Virus record (IMG/VR): IMGVR_UViG_3300027909_000046
Span: 1-36,919 of that record
DNA length: 36,919 nt
Reading direction: 5' to 3' (one strand)
Source of the DNA: a virus
The stretch's first letter is position 1; each line of letters opens with the position of its first letter. This document shows positions 19,354 to 27,983 of this stretch, piece after piece. Under the pieces are notes generated by a model that saw only the letters and a list, made by a program, of their open reading frames with translations, made no database searches and was not told the DNA's origin. The position numbers were made by a program, and so were the translations under genes.

Positions 19354-20445
19354 ATGTTACCTTATCAAATGATTGCTGGTGGACGTTTCACTTTGAATGC
19401 TACCACAGTAACAGGAGTTAACGTTCCACTAGTTGGAATGGGAGAGCCTGATTTTGTTATTTGCAGATCCATTACAGGATGGGGTGAGGCAAGTGATGCT
19501 CAAGCTATCCAATGGTGGTGGGCTAAGGGGATGACACAGAATAGCGCAAGAGGTATCTTGCAAAGCTCTGACGCGACTAATCCAGCCTTAACTTCACGTA
19601 TTTTGCCAGCAGCAGCAAGCACAGCGGATGCAATATCATATTTTGATACTGCAAATCCACCAACTTATGCAGCTTTGACAGCAACTACAACAAACAACAC
19701 AACTTTTGTTGTAGCAATGGCAAGCACAGCAGGTATCAGTGTTGGTGATATTGTACGTATGTATAGTGTAACAACTATGCAGCAAATCTCTGGACTAGAT
19801 TTTCAAGTAACTGCAGTAACAGCAAACGTTAGTATTACTTTAGGTATGATGGCGTCAGCAGTTACAGCCTCTGCAAACACATTTGCAGCTTCTGGAACAG
19901 CAGCACAAGTGCTTAAATTTATTCCAGGACGTTTCTATCCTAGGTATAAATATATTGCTGGTATCACAAGAGCAGCTCAAGCAAGAGTATATTTTACTGT
20001 GGCTAATGATTTTACCCCTGGTGAAATTATCTCTTTAAGAATACCTGAAGAATATGGTTCGGGTGCTTGGACATCAATGAATAACAAAGCAGCACGTGTA
20101 TTAAGTGTTGTTAATACAGCAAGTGAATCTTCTGTATTGTTAGATCTTGATACAAGTGGTATTACATCTGCTTATTCATATCCAACAAGTGCAGTTGCAG
20201 CGGCTGGAGTAAGTCCATCTGTTGCTGTACCTTCATCGTCTGGAGTAGTTCCATTCAATGCAAGCGCTACAGTACCTCAACAGCCTCCGGGCATGAATCT
20301 ATTAGACACATTTGATAACAGAAATCAAAGGTTTATTAGATTTGGTAATGACCTATTTAACACTGCTTCATTTACTTCAGATGTAAGTGATGTTTGGTGT
20401 TGGGAAGCTAGAAAGTACGATGATTATAGAATTGATATATTCTAA
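19354..20445 (+). CDS. Virion structural protein, probable capsid decoration or minor head protein
   Basis: 363 residues, starting 7 nt after a perfect AAGGAGG. Ala/Thr/Ser-rich and beta-strand-like throughout, typical of capsid surface or minor head proteins. Two domains are suggested. Residues about 100-180 hold TTTNNTTFVVAMASTAGISVGDIVRM-type text. Residues about 205-305 run from ARVYFTVANDFTPGEIISLR to SVAVPSSSGVVPF and are repeated in the protein at 20878-21240. The end holds DVWCWEARKYDDYRIDIF. It directly follows the capsid gene and is followed by a strong hairpin, so it is probably made with the capsid at high level. The exact role is inferred from position. Confidence 0.65.
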   Translation: MLPYQMIAGGRFTLNATTVTGVNVPLVGMGEPDFVICRSITGWGEASDAQAIQWWWAKGMTQNSARGILQSSDATNPALTSRILPAAASTADAISYFDTANPPTYAALTATTTNNTTFVVAMASTAGISVGDIVRMYSVTTMQQISGLDFQVTAVTANVSITLGMMASAVTASANTFAASGTAAQVLKFIPGRFYPRYKYIAGITRAAQARVYFTVANDFTPGEIISLRIPEEYGSGAWTSMNNKAARVLSVVNTASESSVLLDLDTSGITSAYSYPTSAVAAAGVSPSVAVPSSSGVVPFNASATVPQQPPGMNLLDTFDNRNQRFIRFGNDLFNTASFTSDVSDVWCWEARKYDDYRIDIF

Positions 20446-20450
20446 TAAAT

Positions 20451-20472
20451 AGAGGGGGGAAACCCCCTCTTT
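20451..20472 (+). terminator. Terminator-like hairpin after the capsid/decoration genes
   Basis: AGAGGGGG-GAAA-CCCCCTCT is a perfect 8-bp GC-rich stem with a GAAA loop, followed by TT and an A/T stretch. It lies 5 nt after the stop at 20445. The T-run is short, so it may be a partial terminator or an RNA stabiliser. Confidence 0.6.
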
Positions 20473-20488
20473 AAATAAAGGAAAAATA

Positions 20489-20878
20489 ATGGAAGTAAAA
20501 GAGCATTCAAGAAAGCAAGTTAATAAGCTACCACCAGAAGTTTATGATGAAAAAGTTAAAAAGCTTCGTAGAGAGCACGAGAAGATGGTTAAAGGAATGT
20601 TTGAGTTTATCGATGCTCAAGGCGGCTGGTTAGACTTTAGCTATCGTTTCTTCAGAGGAGAGCCTATTAAAACTATTAGGTTAACACATGGAGAAATTAC
20701 TGAATTGCCAATGGGAATTGTTAAACACTTGAACAATTGCAAAAAGAAAATACGTAAGTTTGGAATGATGAAGGGTCAAGGCGCATCGCAAATAGATGGA
20801 GAATTACCCGATCGTGGATTGCCATCAACTTATGAAGTGCAATCAAGAGTTAGATTTACACCTGTTGAGATGTTCTAA
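20489..20878 (+). CDS. Conserved head-region protein
   Basis: 129 residues with AAGGAAAA before the ATG. N-terminal charged helix (PPEVYDEKVKKLRREHEKMV), then FEFIDAQGGWLDFSYRFFRG, IRLTHGEITELPMGIVKHLN and KKKIRKF. I remember the GGWL-x-FSYRF and HGE-x-x-LP-x-GIVKHLN pattern from proteins near capsid genes of podovirus-like phages. Its role is unknown. It overlaps the next start by 1 nt. Confidence 0.68.
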   Translation: MEVKEHSRKQVNKLPPEVYDEKVKKLRREHEKMVKGMFEFIDAQGGWLDFSYRFFRGEPIKTIRLTHGEITELPMGIVKHLNNCKKKIRKFGMMKGQGASQIDGELPDRGLPSTYEVQSRVRFTPVEMF

Positions 20879-21240
20879 TGACTACCAATGAGTTCGTTCC
20901 TAATGTTGTGTTAATTGAGGACATTACGAACGAACAACATGCAGTAGTGACATTTACAACAGATCATAACTTTGTTTTGAATGAATACATATCACTTAGG
21001 GTAAGTCGACCTTATGGAATGAAAGAGATAAACAATAGAAGAGGGAAAGTGCTAGGACTTACTAGCGATACAGTGACTTTAGACATTGATAGTATAAATT
21101 TCACCCCTTTTGTTGTCCCTGGTGATTTAGCTAAGACAACTCCCCCTTGTGCAGTTCCATCAAGTTCAGGGGTGAATTTAGCAGAGTATTCCCCAACAAT
21201 GATCCTTAACGATTGTTTTGATAATAGGCTTGTGGAATGA
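20878..21240 (+). CDS. Truncated paralogue of the decoration-like protein
   Basis: 120 residues. HAVVTFTTDHNFVLNEYISLRV, NRRGKVLGLTSDTVTLDID and CAVPSSSGVNL line up with RVYFTVANDFTPGEIISLRI, NKAARVLSVV ... SVLLDLD and VAVPSSSGVV of the protein at 19354-20445. The shared end is LNDCFDNR versus LLDTFDNR. It is therefore a one-domain relative of the C-terminal half of that protein. Overlaps on both sides (stop/start) show tight co-translation. Confidence 0.68.
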   Translation: MTTNEFVPNVVLIEDITNEQHAVVTFTTDHNFVLNEYISLRVSRPYGMKEINNRRGKVLGLTSDTVTLDIDSINFTPFVVPGDLAKTTPPCAVPSSSGVNLAEYSPTMILNDCFDNRLVE

Positions 21241-22571
21241 GTATTGCAACCTTGGCAGATATCATAATAAAAGTCCGAAAATTAACGGGTTCGGCAACAA
21301 CTAACCAGTTAACGGATGCTCAGATCATTGACTATATCAATAGCTTTTATCTTTACGACTTCCCAGCGCAATTTCGCAGTCTAAAGTTAAAAGACAAATA
21401 TACGTTCAATACTCAACGGGGAATAGACACATATCCTTTCGACAGTGAGCATTATACTACAATTGAGATGCCTTGCTATGTTGCTAAACGTGAAGTGAAT
21501 TTATTCCAAGACCCTTGGTCATTTTATGGGGTTTGGTACAATTGGCAATACCAAGAGACATTAGCAACAGGGAACGGTAGCAATGGCGGTGAAAATGGCG
21601 CCATAACAGCGGTCTCTTTAGTTAATCCAATACAAATTACAAGTGCAGCTCATGGACTTGCGACAGGTGATGAAATTGCAATAACCGGAATAGTAGGAAC
21701 AACAGCATTAAACAATCTATATTATACCATCACCTTTGTTGATGCCAACAACTTCACACTGGACGGTATTGATGGAACAAACCCTATTTATCAAGCATAT
21801 AGCGCACCAAGCGGTTATTGGACATTTGGCGCATATTCTGGCACTTGCACAGCCCATCCGCTAATTCGCAGCACTAGAAATAAGCCTATGGTGCAGACAA
21901 ATACAGTGCCAACCACTAATTTTTTGACAGATCCAACATCAACCTCATTTCCTCAAGCAAATATTGGCAGGGTTCAAAACCTTTTAATAACAGCAAATCT
22001 ATCTTATGGAAGTACATTGAATGTTACTGATGATGGAGCAGGAAATCTTATAGGAGATTGCTTAGAAGGTGGTGTTATTGATTATGAAACAGGCGAGGTT
22101 ATCGGTCTGATATTTACACAGGCAATACCATCAGGAAACGATATCACAATAGAATATAACCCAGCCAATCCACCAAACTTAGCCATTCCACAAGCTATAA
22201 TGTTCTTTCAGAATCAATTTACTTTACGTCCAGTGCCCGATAAGGGTTACACTGTGGAATTGATAGCTTATAGACAGCCTTCGCAAGCTCTTTTAGGAAC
22301 TACAGATCCAAATAATCCGACATTGACAGGAACTCCAGAACTGTTAGAATGGCATGAAACGCTGGCTTTCGGAGCCGCCAAAAAGATCTACGAAGATCGC
22401 TTAGATCCTGATGGTGTAGCGTTGATGGATAAATCTTTAACCGAACGATATTCTCTTAATGAAACTAGAACTTGCGCACAGTTAGGGAAACAATCTATGA
22501 ATTCCATATTTAGAGACCAACTATCTCAAAATTATGGATCAGGAGGATGGGGGTTTGGAAGTGGTGGATAA
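21237..22571 (+). CDS. Head-tail adaptor / tail-tube-like protein with inserted beta domains
   Basis: 444 residues. The N-terminus (LADIIIKVRKLTGSATTNQL, DAQIIDYINSFYLYDFPAQF) is the helical start seen in adaptors that sit under the portal in short-tailed phages. Residues about 120-190 are a beta insertion of the HGLATGDEIAITGI ... NFTLDGIDGT type (FCCH-like). Near residues 245-305 there is a DDGAGNLIGDC ... GGVIDYETGEVIGL unit like two in the protein at 24269. The C-terminal region (FRPVPDKGYTVELIAY-type, WHETLAFGAAKKIYEDR) returns to the adaptor fold. It overlaps the preceding gene by 4 nt. Confidence 0.65.
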   Translation: MSIATLADIIIKVRKLTGSATTNQLTDAQIIDYINSFYLYDFPAQFRSLKLKDKYTFNTQRGIDTYPFDSEHYTTIEMPCYVAKREVNLFQDPWSFYGVWYNWQYQETLATGNGSNGGENGAITAVSLVNPIQITSAAHGLATGDEIAITGIVGTTALNNLYYTITFVDANNFTLDGIDGTNPIYQAYSAPSGYWTFGAYSGTCTAHPLIRSTRNKPMVQTNTVPTTNFLTDPTSTSFPQANIGRVQNLLITANLSYGSTLNVTDDGAGNLIGDCLEGGVIDYETGEVIGLIFTQAIPSGNDITIEYNPANPPNLAIPQAIMFFQNQFTLRPVPDKGYTVELIAYRQPSQALLGTTDPNNPTLTGTPELLEWHETLAFGAAKKIYEDRLDPDGVALMDKSLTERYSLNETRTCAQLGKQSMNSIFRDQLSQNYGSGGWGFGSGG

Positions 22572-23090
22572 ATGGCAACATGCAGAAAGTGTAATAAAAC
22601 ATTTAAATACACTCATTTCAGAAATGAAAGATACTGTAGTTTTGAGTGTCACATTAAAAAAAACGTATTAGAAAACGAAAACGGATGTTGGTTGTTAAAT
22701 ACCCAACCAAGAAAAGATGGGTATATACAAATGACTTTTAGAAGAATGACAGGGCTGGCACATAGATTATCGTATATGAATTATAAAGGTAATATTGATG
22801 ACGATTTAATCGTTTGTCATACATGCGATAATAGAAATTGCATAAATCCAGATCATTTGTACCTAGGCACACATTCAACAAATGCAATTGATAGACAAAA
22901 CAGAAATCCTAGAGCAGATCAAAAAGGTCAAAACAACCATGCTGCGAAGTTAAATGAATGTGATGTAAAAAACATTAGAAAAGAAGCAAAAAAAGAATTA
23001 GATTTAGAAAAACTGGCTGCAAAATATGGTATAAGCCATCGTTATATAAAAGATGTGATAAATGGCAGAAGATGGAGCCATGTAAACTAG
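22572..23090 (+). CDS. HNH homing endonuclease with N-terminal zinc finger
   Basis: 172 residues, starting with the base after the adaptor stop. A zinc finger CRKCNKTFKYTHFRNERYC (4-22) comes first. The HNH domain follows (NGCWLLNTQPRKDGY, LAHRLSYMNYKG, then VCHTCDNRNCINPDHLYLG at about 93-111), the same core as in the HNH-HTH protein at 3110. The C-terminal tail AKLNECDVKNIRKEAKKELD ... GRRWSHVN binds DNA in this family and resembles the remnant at 993-1181. It is inserted neatly between two tail genes without damaging them. Confidence 0.9.
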   Translation: MATCRKCNKTFKYTHFRNERYCSFECHIKKNVLENENGCWLLNTQPRKDGYIQMTFRRMTGLAHRLSYMNYKGNIDDDLIVCHTCDNRNCINPDHLYLGTHSTNAIDRQNRNPRADQKGQNNHAAKLNECDVKNIRKEAKKELDLEKLAAKYGISHRYIKDVINGRRWSHVN

Positions 23091-23099
23091 GAGAAAATT

Positions 23100-23669
23100 A
23101 TGTCATTTACAGCAGGAATGCCAACGGTCGATGATTCATTGGGAAGCACAAGAGCATCATTTGTTGCTGAATTGGCGGGAATTAGGTCTACAATGTCGGC
23201 AAACCACGTAGATCAAAACAACGCTGGAGCCGGCAAGCATACGTTTTGTCAATTTACTAGTGTTGCAGATGGCGCAACAAGTCTTACCGAACTTGGTTTG
23301 TATAATAAATCAAATGGAGTAGCACAACGTTTCTTCATGCGTCAACCTAACAGTGGAACAATAATTCAGATTAGCGGTGTTGATCCTATTGTTAGTGCAA
23401 CGGCCGGTTGTACATTTCTTCCTGGAGGTCTCCTACTTCAATGGGGCGGTGGCACAACAAATGCGGGTGGCAACAGCACAACGGTAAATTTTGCTAAAAA
23501 TGGAGCCTCCGGGTTTGTTGTTCTAGATTTAGTTGGTTTAAGCCTTGCAGCCAATACCGTAAGGTATAGTTATAGTTCACTAACAAACGATGGTTTTACA
23601 TTTCATGTTTCCGGTTCGGACGGGCGCAATGTTAGTTTTGGTTATTCTGTAATTGGGAGAATGTCTTAA
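23100..23669 (+). CDS. Tail tip/fibre protein with gp53-like C-terminal domain, copy 1
   Basis: 189 residues with AGGAG before the ATG. The N-terminal 60 residues (MSFTAGMPTVDDSLGSTRAS, LAGIRSTMSANHVDQN) match the next gene, and the centre has FMRQPNSGTIIQISGVDP. The end (FLPGGLLLQWGGG, later FGYSVIGRMS) is the pattern I associate with gp53-like tail-fibre C-termini, beta-rich trimer-forming domains that bind host surfaces. It is therefore probably a short receptor-binding or tail-decoration protein. It is placed between adaptor and nozzle genes and is a tandem duplicate with 23688-24272. Confidence 0.65.
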   Translation: MSFTAGMPTVDDSLGSTRASFVAELAGIRSTMSANHVDQNNAGAGKHTFCQFTSVADGATSLTELGLYNKSNGVAQRFFMRQPNSGTIIQISGVDPIVSATAGCTFLPGGLLLQWGGGTTNAGGNSTTVNFAKNGASGFVVLDLVGLSLAANTVRYSYSSLTNDGFTFHVSGSDGRNVSFGYSVIGRMS

Positions 23670-23687
23670 ATTTAAAGTAGAGCTAAT

Positions 23688-24272
23688 ATGTCATTTATAG
23701 TTGGAATGCCTGAAAGCGGTGCAACATTAGGAAGCACAAGAAAATTATTTGTCAATGAATTAGCCGGAATGCGATCTACAATGTCAGAAAACCACGTAGA
23801 TCAAAATACACCTGTAGATTTTGGAAAACATGAATTTATTCAATTTACAAATGTAACCGCTTCAACAACATCAGCAACGGAATTAGCGTTATACAACAAG
23901 TCCGTATCAGGCAATCAACGTTTTTTCATTAGGCAGCCATCATCGGGAACAGAAATACAAATAAGTGGAATAGATCCTATTGCAGAAAAGAAGGGCTGTG
24001 TATTTCTTCCAGGTGGCTTGTTGTTGCAATGGGGAAAAAGTGTTGTTCCTAAAAATACAGGAGGAAAATTAACGTATTTTGCCAAAAAAGGGGCAGACGG
24101 TTTTGTGCGTTTGAGGATTATAGGTCTAACTGTTGCATCTAATGCCGTGACAATTGGACATACTAACGCTTTACCGGTAACTCCCGCAGATGATGGATTT
24201 ACAGCCTTTCTTTCTTCAATTCAAAGTACCGATACAGAATTTAATTATTGGGTAATAGGTACAATGACATGA
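23688..24272 (+). CDS. Tail tip/fibre protein with gp53-like C-terminal domain, copy 2
   Basis: 194 residues, paralogue of the previous gene. MSFIVGMPESGATLGSTRKL, LAGMRSTMSENHVDQN, FFIRQPSSGTEIQISGIDP, FLPGGLLLQWGKS and FNYWVIGTMT align one-to-one with the previous protein, with a shared core and diverged final 60 residues. Changes are concentrated in the C-terminal half, as expected if the two proteins contact different ligands. Its last codons overlap the next start (ATGA). Confidence 0.65.
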   Translation: MSFIVGMPESGATLGSTRKLFVNELAGMRSTMSENHVDQNTPVDFGKHEFIQFTNVTASTTSATELALYNKSVSGNQRFFIRQPSSGTEIQISGIDPIAEKKGCVFLPGGLLLQWGKSVVPKNTGGKLTYFAKKGADGFVRLRIIGLTVASNAVTIGHTNALPVTPADDGFTAFLSSIQSTDTEFNYWVIGTMT

Positions 24273-26812
24273 GCCTTACACCCATACTAATAGCAGGATA
24301 TGACACAAATTCAGGTTATGAGACTGATAAGAAGCCTTTTATGCTTCCAGATCAGGCTTTTCCTGTTTTAGAGAATGCTTATGTATGGAGAAATAGGGTT
24401 GTTAAACGTGATTTAAATGAGAAGCTAGGTAGATTAAGACGGGTATTTTTAGCCCAATCTTTAGGTAATTCGGGTGCTTCACCTTGGACATTCAATATAT
24501 TTTCTTTGTCTAGTATAAATAATTCGAATCCAGTCAATCCAGAATATCAGCCTAACGCCGAATTAGAATGTGGTTCAGTAGTTATCACAATAGGTGTTAT
24601 AGTTTTCACAGATCAAGGAGACGGTACTCTAACAAGCCCGACACCAGGGAATAGCGGTGTAATCAATTACGTTACTGGATCGGTAACTCTCACTCATACA
24701 GCAGGTGCCGGAGTAGCAACAACAGCTAATTTTAACTACTTCCCTTCACTTCCAGCAATGGGAATATGGACAAGAGACCTAACTACCGTAAACGATGAGC
24801 AAACCATATTCTTTGATACCGTTTACGCTTATATAAATACAGGAGCAGGATTTCAAGAGTGGATACCTGGAACGGTGTGGAGTGGCTCGGATTCAGATTT
24901 CTTTCTCGCAACCAACTATAGAGGAATTGAAGCGGCAGATAGATTGTTTTTTGTAACAAATTTTGTAAATAATGCTTCCAATCCAATGAGATATTCAAAT
25001 GGTTCCACGTGGACGGATTTCGTCCCCCTTATTGGAGGACAACAACAGCAAGAATCACTAGGTACAGTAGTAACCCCTTGGCTTGCATTTGCGGGAGGTT
25101 TAACACAACTTCCGATAATTGAAGGAAGTGTTTCTATTACCGTTGGAGATGTTACATTTACCGACGAACAAGAAGATGGGACATTAACAGGATACCCCAC
25201 AAGCAATACAGGCACAATAAATTACAATACCGGGGCAATTACATTAGCATTCAGCCCGGCATTAAAATTAGATACACCTGTTGGTGCTACTTATAATTAC
25301 GGTAACTTCTATCTATTCCAAGCAAAGATATTAATCCCCTATTATGGTAGGTTGCTAGCCCTTAATACATGGGAGGGGGAAACAATTGGCAACAGCCAAA
25401 ACATTTACAATAGATGTCGGTTCTCCCAAATAGGTAGCCCGATTCAAAATGATGCTTGGCGATCTGATGTGTTTGGTAAGGGCGGTTTCATTGACGCACC
25501 TGTTGCAGAAGACATAATAAGTGCAATATTCTATAAGAATACTCTTATTGTATTTTTCGAACGTTCCACGTGGCAACTTCGTTATGTCGGTGAATATGGA
25601 CTACCATTTGTATGGGAAAGGATATCATCCGATTTTGGTTCAGAGTCTACCTTCTCAACAATTCTCTTTGATGATGGCGTCCTAACTGTTGGTGATAAAG
25701 CAATAGTAACCTCAAGTGGAACAAACGTATCTAGAATAGATGAAAAGATCCCCGACCTAGTATTTACCTTTCGTAATGCGAATAATGGGATTGCTCGTGT
25801 ACATGGTGCTAGAAACTTCCAAAAAGAAGTAGTCTACTGGTGCTACGCAGATTCAAACGACCAAGAAGTAGGTCAAAAGTTTCCCAATAAGATATTACTA
25901 GCCAACTATAGGAATAAGACATTTGCCAAAATGCGCGATAGCGTTACTTGCTTCGGTACTTATCAAGCACCAACAGGTGTTACATGGGACGATCTAATGG
26001 CAATGTGGGAGGATACTTCAATATATTGGGAAGATGTAGATTCTCAAAGTGAATTCCCCTTTGTTGTATGCGGAAATCAACAAGGATACATTAGCTACTA
26101 TCAGCAAAGTTCAAATGTTGAGGAATGTCAATCTCTTTCCATAACTGGTGTTGATTTAACGACTACACCGATTCAGTTAACGGTAATCAATCATAATCTA
26201 TTGACCGAGGAAGTAATATACATTCAAGAGATGCACTTTAGGGATAGTGTTACTAAAGCCCCTCTTGCAACGGATTTAAATGATGAAATATACCAAGTAA
26301 CCGTACTCGATACGGACACAATTTCCCTAGCAAAGTGGGATGGTGAAATTTATTCCGTAGATTTTGATTTTACCCCGGTAACAACAGCGGAATATATAGG
26401 TTGCGGAGAGATAACACTACTTCCTAAGATGACCATTCAAACTAAAGACTTTAATCCATTCCAAAAGCAAGGTGTAAATCTAAAGATTTCCTATGTTGAT
26501 TTACTTACAGACGCAACCCCAGATTCTGCCGTTTCAGTCAGTCTATACATAAATTCCGCAACTAATGTTCAAGCAAATGTCCCCGTGGGAAACACTAAAG
26601 TAAATACATCAATACCGGCAACTTACTACCCTAACGTTTTATCCGACTACGCATGGCATAGGTTTTTTGCAACAGCTGCCGGACAATACATGAGAGTTGA
26701 ATTATCATATGATGATAGCCTGATGAATGAAATAACAACACATGAAAGCAAATTTGTATTGAACGCAATGCAATTGTGGATGAGGTCAGGATCTAAAAAT
26801 TTACTAGGATAA
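24269..26812 (+). CDS. Large tail hub/nozzle protein (P22 gp10-like or T7 gp12-like)
   Basis: 847 residues from ATG 24269; a TTG at 24248 would add seven residues but lies inside the preceding gene. Begins MSLTPILIAGYDTNSGYETD with an LPDQAFPVLENAYVWRNRVV strand typical of tail nozzle or hub proteins. The middle repeats YxxIxxAxxxFF ... strands consistent with a beta-propeller (RLLALNTWEGE, SAIFYKNTLIVFFERSTWQL, GIARVHGARNFQKEVVYWCY). Two inserted units ending GTINYNTGAITL and GVINYVTGSVTL match one in the adaptor at 21237. In phages of this layout such proteins close the tail. Family assignment is by architecture and order. Confidence 0.65.
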   Translation: MSLTPILIAGYDTNSGYETDKKPFMLPDQAFPVLENAYVWRNRVVKRDLNEKLGRLRRVFLAQSLGNSGASPWTFNIFSLSSINNSNPVNPEYQPNAELECGSVVITIGVIVFTDQGDGTLTSPTPGNSGVINYVTGSVTLTHTAGAGVATTANFNYFPSLPAMGIWTRDLTTVNDEQTIFFDTVYAYINTGAGFQEWIPGTVWSGSDSDFFLATNYRGIEAADRLFFVTNFVNNASNPMRYSNGSTWTDFVPLIGGQQQQESLGTVVTPWLAFAGGLTQLPIIEGSVSITVGDVTFTDEQEDGTLTGYPTSNTGTINYNTGAITLAFSPALKLDTPVGATYNYGNFYLFQAKILIPYYGRLLALNTWEGETIGNSQNIYNRCRFSQIGSPIQNDAWRSDVFGKGGFIDAPVAEDIISAIFYKNTLIVFFERSTWQLRYVGEYGLPFVWERISSDFGSESTFSTILFDDGVLTVGDKAIVTSSGTNVSRIDEKIPDLVFTFRNANNGIARVHGARNFQKEVVYWCYADSNDQEVGQKFPNKILLANYRNKTFAKMRDSVTCFGTYQAPTGVTWDDLMAMWEDTSIYWEDVDSQSEFPFVVCGNQQGYISYYQQSSNVEECQSLSITGVDLTTTPIQLTVINHNLLTEEVIYIQEMHFRDSVTKAPLATDLNDEIYQVTVLDTDTISLAKWDGEIYSVDFDFTPVTTAEYIGCGEITLLPKMTIQTKDFNPFQKQGVNLKISYVDLLTDATPDSAVSVSLYINSATNVQANVPVGNTKVNTSIPATYYPNVLSDYAWHRFFATAAGQYMRVELSYDDSLMNEITTHESKFVLNAMQLWMRSGSKNLLG

Positions 26813-26813
26813 T

Positions 26814-27305
26814 ATGGCATATAACAGCGATCCTTCAGTACAGGCAAACCAACTTCCATTGTCAATAGACCTTCCACAAGAGGAAGAGCAGCTTAGACAA
26901 AGGTTAACAGATTCTTATAAGAAAACTGTTGATGCTATGAATAATAAAATTGGTGGTTTATTTAGCTTACAAGAGATTGCTAACTTTGAGAGGTGGTTTT
27001 CTGTCAATAGCACAACACAAACTAGAAATGGATATAGAAAAACATTCAAATTCACATCCATTGCAACCGGTGCTAGTTATGTATTTGCACATGGCATACA
27101 GTCGCTAAAGCAAATTACAAATATGCGTGCTATAGTTTATACTGATCAAGGAGACTGGAGAAAAGTGCCTTATGTTGATGATGTGTTAATTACAAATAGT
27201 ATAAGTATGAAAGTAGACGTAACGTCGGTAACAATAAGAAACGGCACAACAGCACCGGCAATAAAAAGCGGGATAGTGGTTTTAGAATATTTAAAGCAGG
27301 ATTAA
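26814..27305 (+). CDS. Tail-associated hypothetical protein
   Basis: 163 residues. The N-terminal 60 are helical (QEEEQLRQRLTDSYKKTVDA, NNKIGGLFSLQEIANFERW). The rest is beta-rich (YRKTFKFTSIATGASYVFAH, NMRAIVYTDQGDWRKVPYVD), ending in a strand pair. It starts 1 nt after the nozzle gene. The helix-then-beta plan is common in short tail-fibre attachment proteins. No specific homologue recognised. Confidence 0.6.
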   Translation: MAYNSDPSVQANQLPLSIDLPQEEEQLRQRLTDSYKKTVDAMNNKIGGLFSLQEIANFERWFSVNSTTQTRNGYRKTFKFTSIATGASYVFAHGIQSLKQITNMRAIVYTDQGDWRKVPYVDDVLITNSISMKVDVTSVTIRNGTTAPAIKSGIVVLEYLKQD

Positions 27306-27309
27306 TTTT

Positions 27310-27972
27310 ATGGGATTTGCAGCAGCAGCACCATTTTTAGCAAGCGGAGCAATGTCATTGCTTTCGGGTCTTATGTCAGGTGACCAAGATTCAATGAGGC
27401 AATTCCAAACACTATCGCCGGAGCAAAAGAAATTCCTCATGGGTGAATTCAACCAATTGCAGCAGATGCAAGGTGGCGGAGCATACGGCCAGGGAATGAA
27501 TATTCTCCAGCAGTATCTTGATCCGCAATCATCCATCTATAAAAACTTTGAAAAGCCTTACATGCAAGAGTTTGAGCAAAGGACAGTTCCAGGACTAGCA
27601 GAAAGATTTTCAAGCTTAGGGGCAATGGGGGGAGGTCTTTCATCATCAGGGTTTGGACAGGCTTTGGGTGCAGCAGGAGCCAATTTGCAAACCAAATTAG
27701 CTGAAATGAAATCAGGTATGCAAAGAAATGCAATTAGCGACATATTCGGTCAATATAACCAAATGGCCAATAGGCAAACACAAACTCCAATGTTCGGATA
27801 TCAGCAAAAAGGTGCTAATCCTTGGCAAACAGCACTTGCACAAGGCGGAGCAGGTTTAATGAACGCCGGATTTCAAGGAATGTCCCAGGGCTGGGGTGGA
27901 GGCGGTGGTGGAAATCAATTTCCTTTAACTTCGATGTATGACAATTTATTTAGATCAGGCGCAATGACTTAA
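27310..27972 (+). CDS. Probable DNA-ejection/internal virion protein (small)
   Basis: 220 residues, Gly/Ala/Gln-rich. A hydrophobic N-terminus (MGFAAAAPFLASGAMSLLSG) is followed by an amphipathic central region (GAMGGGLSSSGFGQALGAAG, NLQTKLAEMKSGMQRNAISD) and a poly-Gly stretch near residues 196-203. P22-like phages carry three ejection proteins after the tail genes, of which the smallest has this composition. It is the first of three such genes here. The assignment is by composition and order. Confidence 0.6.
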   Translation: MGFAAAAPFLASGAMSLLSGLMSGDQDSMRQFQTLSPEQKKFLMGEFNQLQQMQGGGAYGQGMNILQQYLDPQSSIYKNFEKPYMQEFEQRTVPGLAERFSSLGAMGGGLSSSGFGQALGAAGANLQTKLAEMKSGMQRNAISDIFGQYNQMANRQTQTPMFGYQQKGANPWQTALAQGGAGLMNAGFQGMSQGWGGGGGGNQFPLTSMYDNLFRSGAMT

Positions 27973-27983
27973 AGGGGTAATAT

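Noticed and set aside
19354-20445. Third exon of the capsid gene in this frame
   Set aside because: It starts with a perfect Shine-Dalgarno and its sequence is a different beta-rich protein. The capsid ends at 19341.
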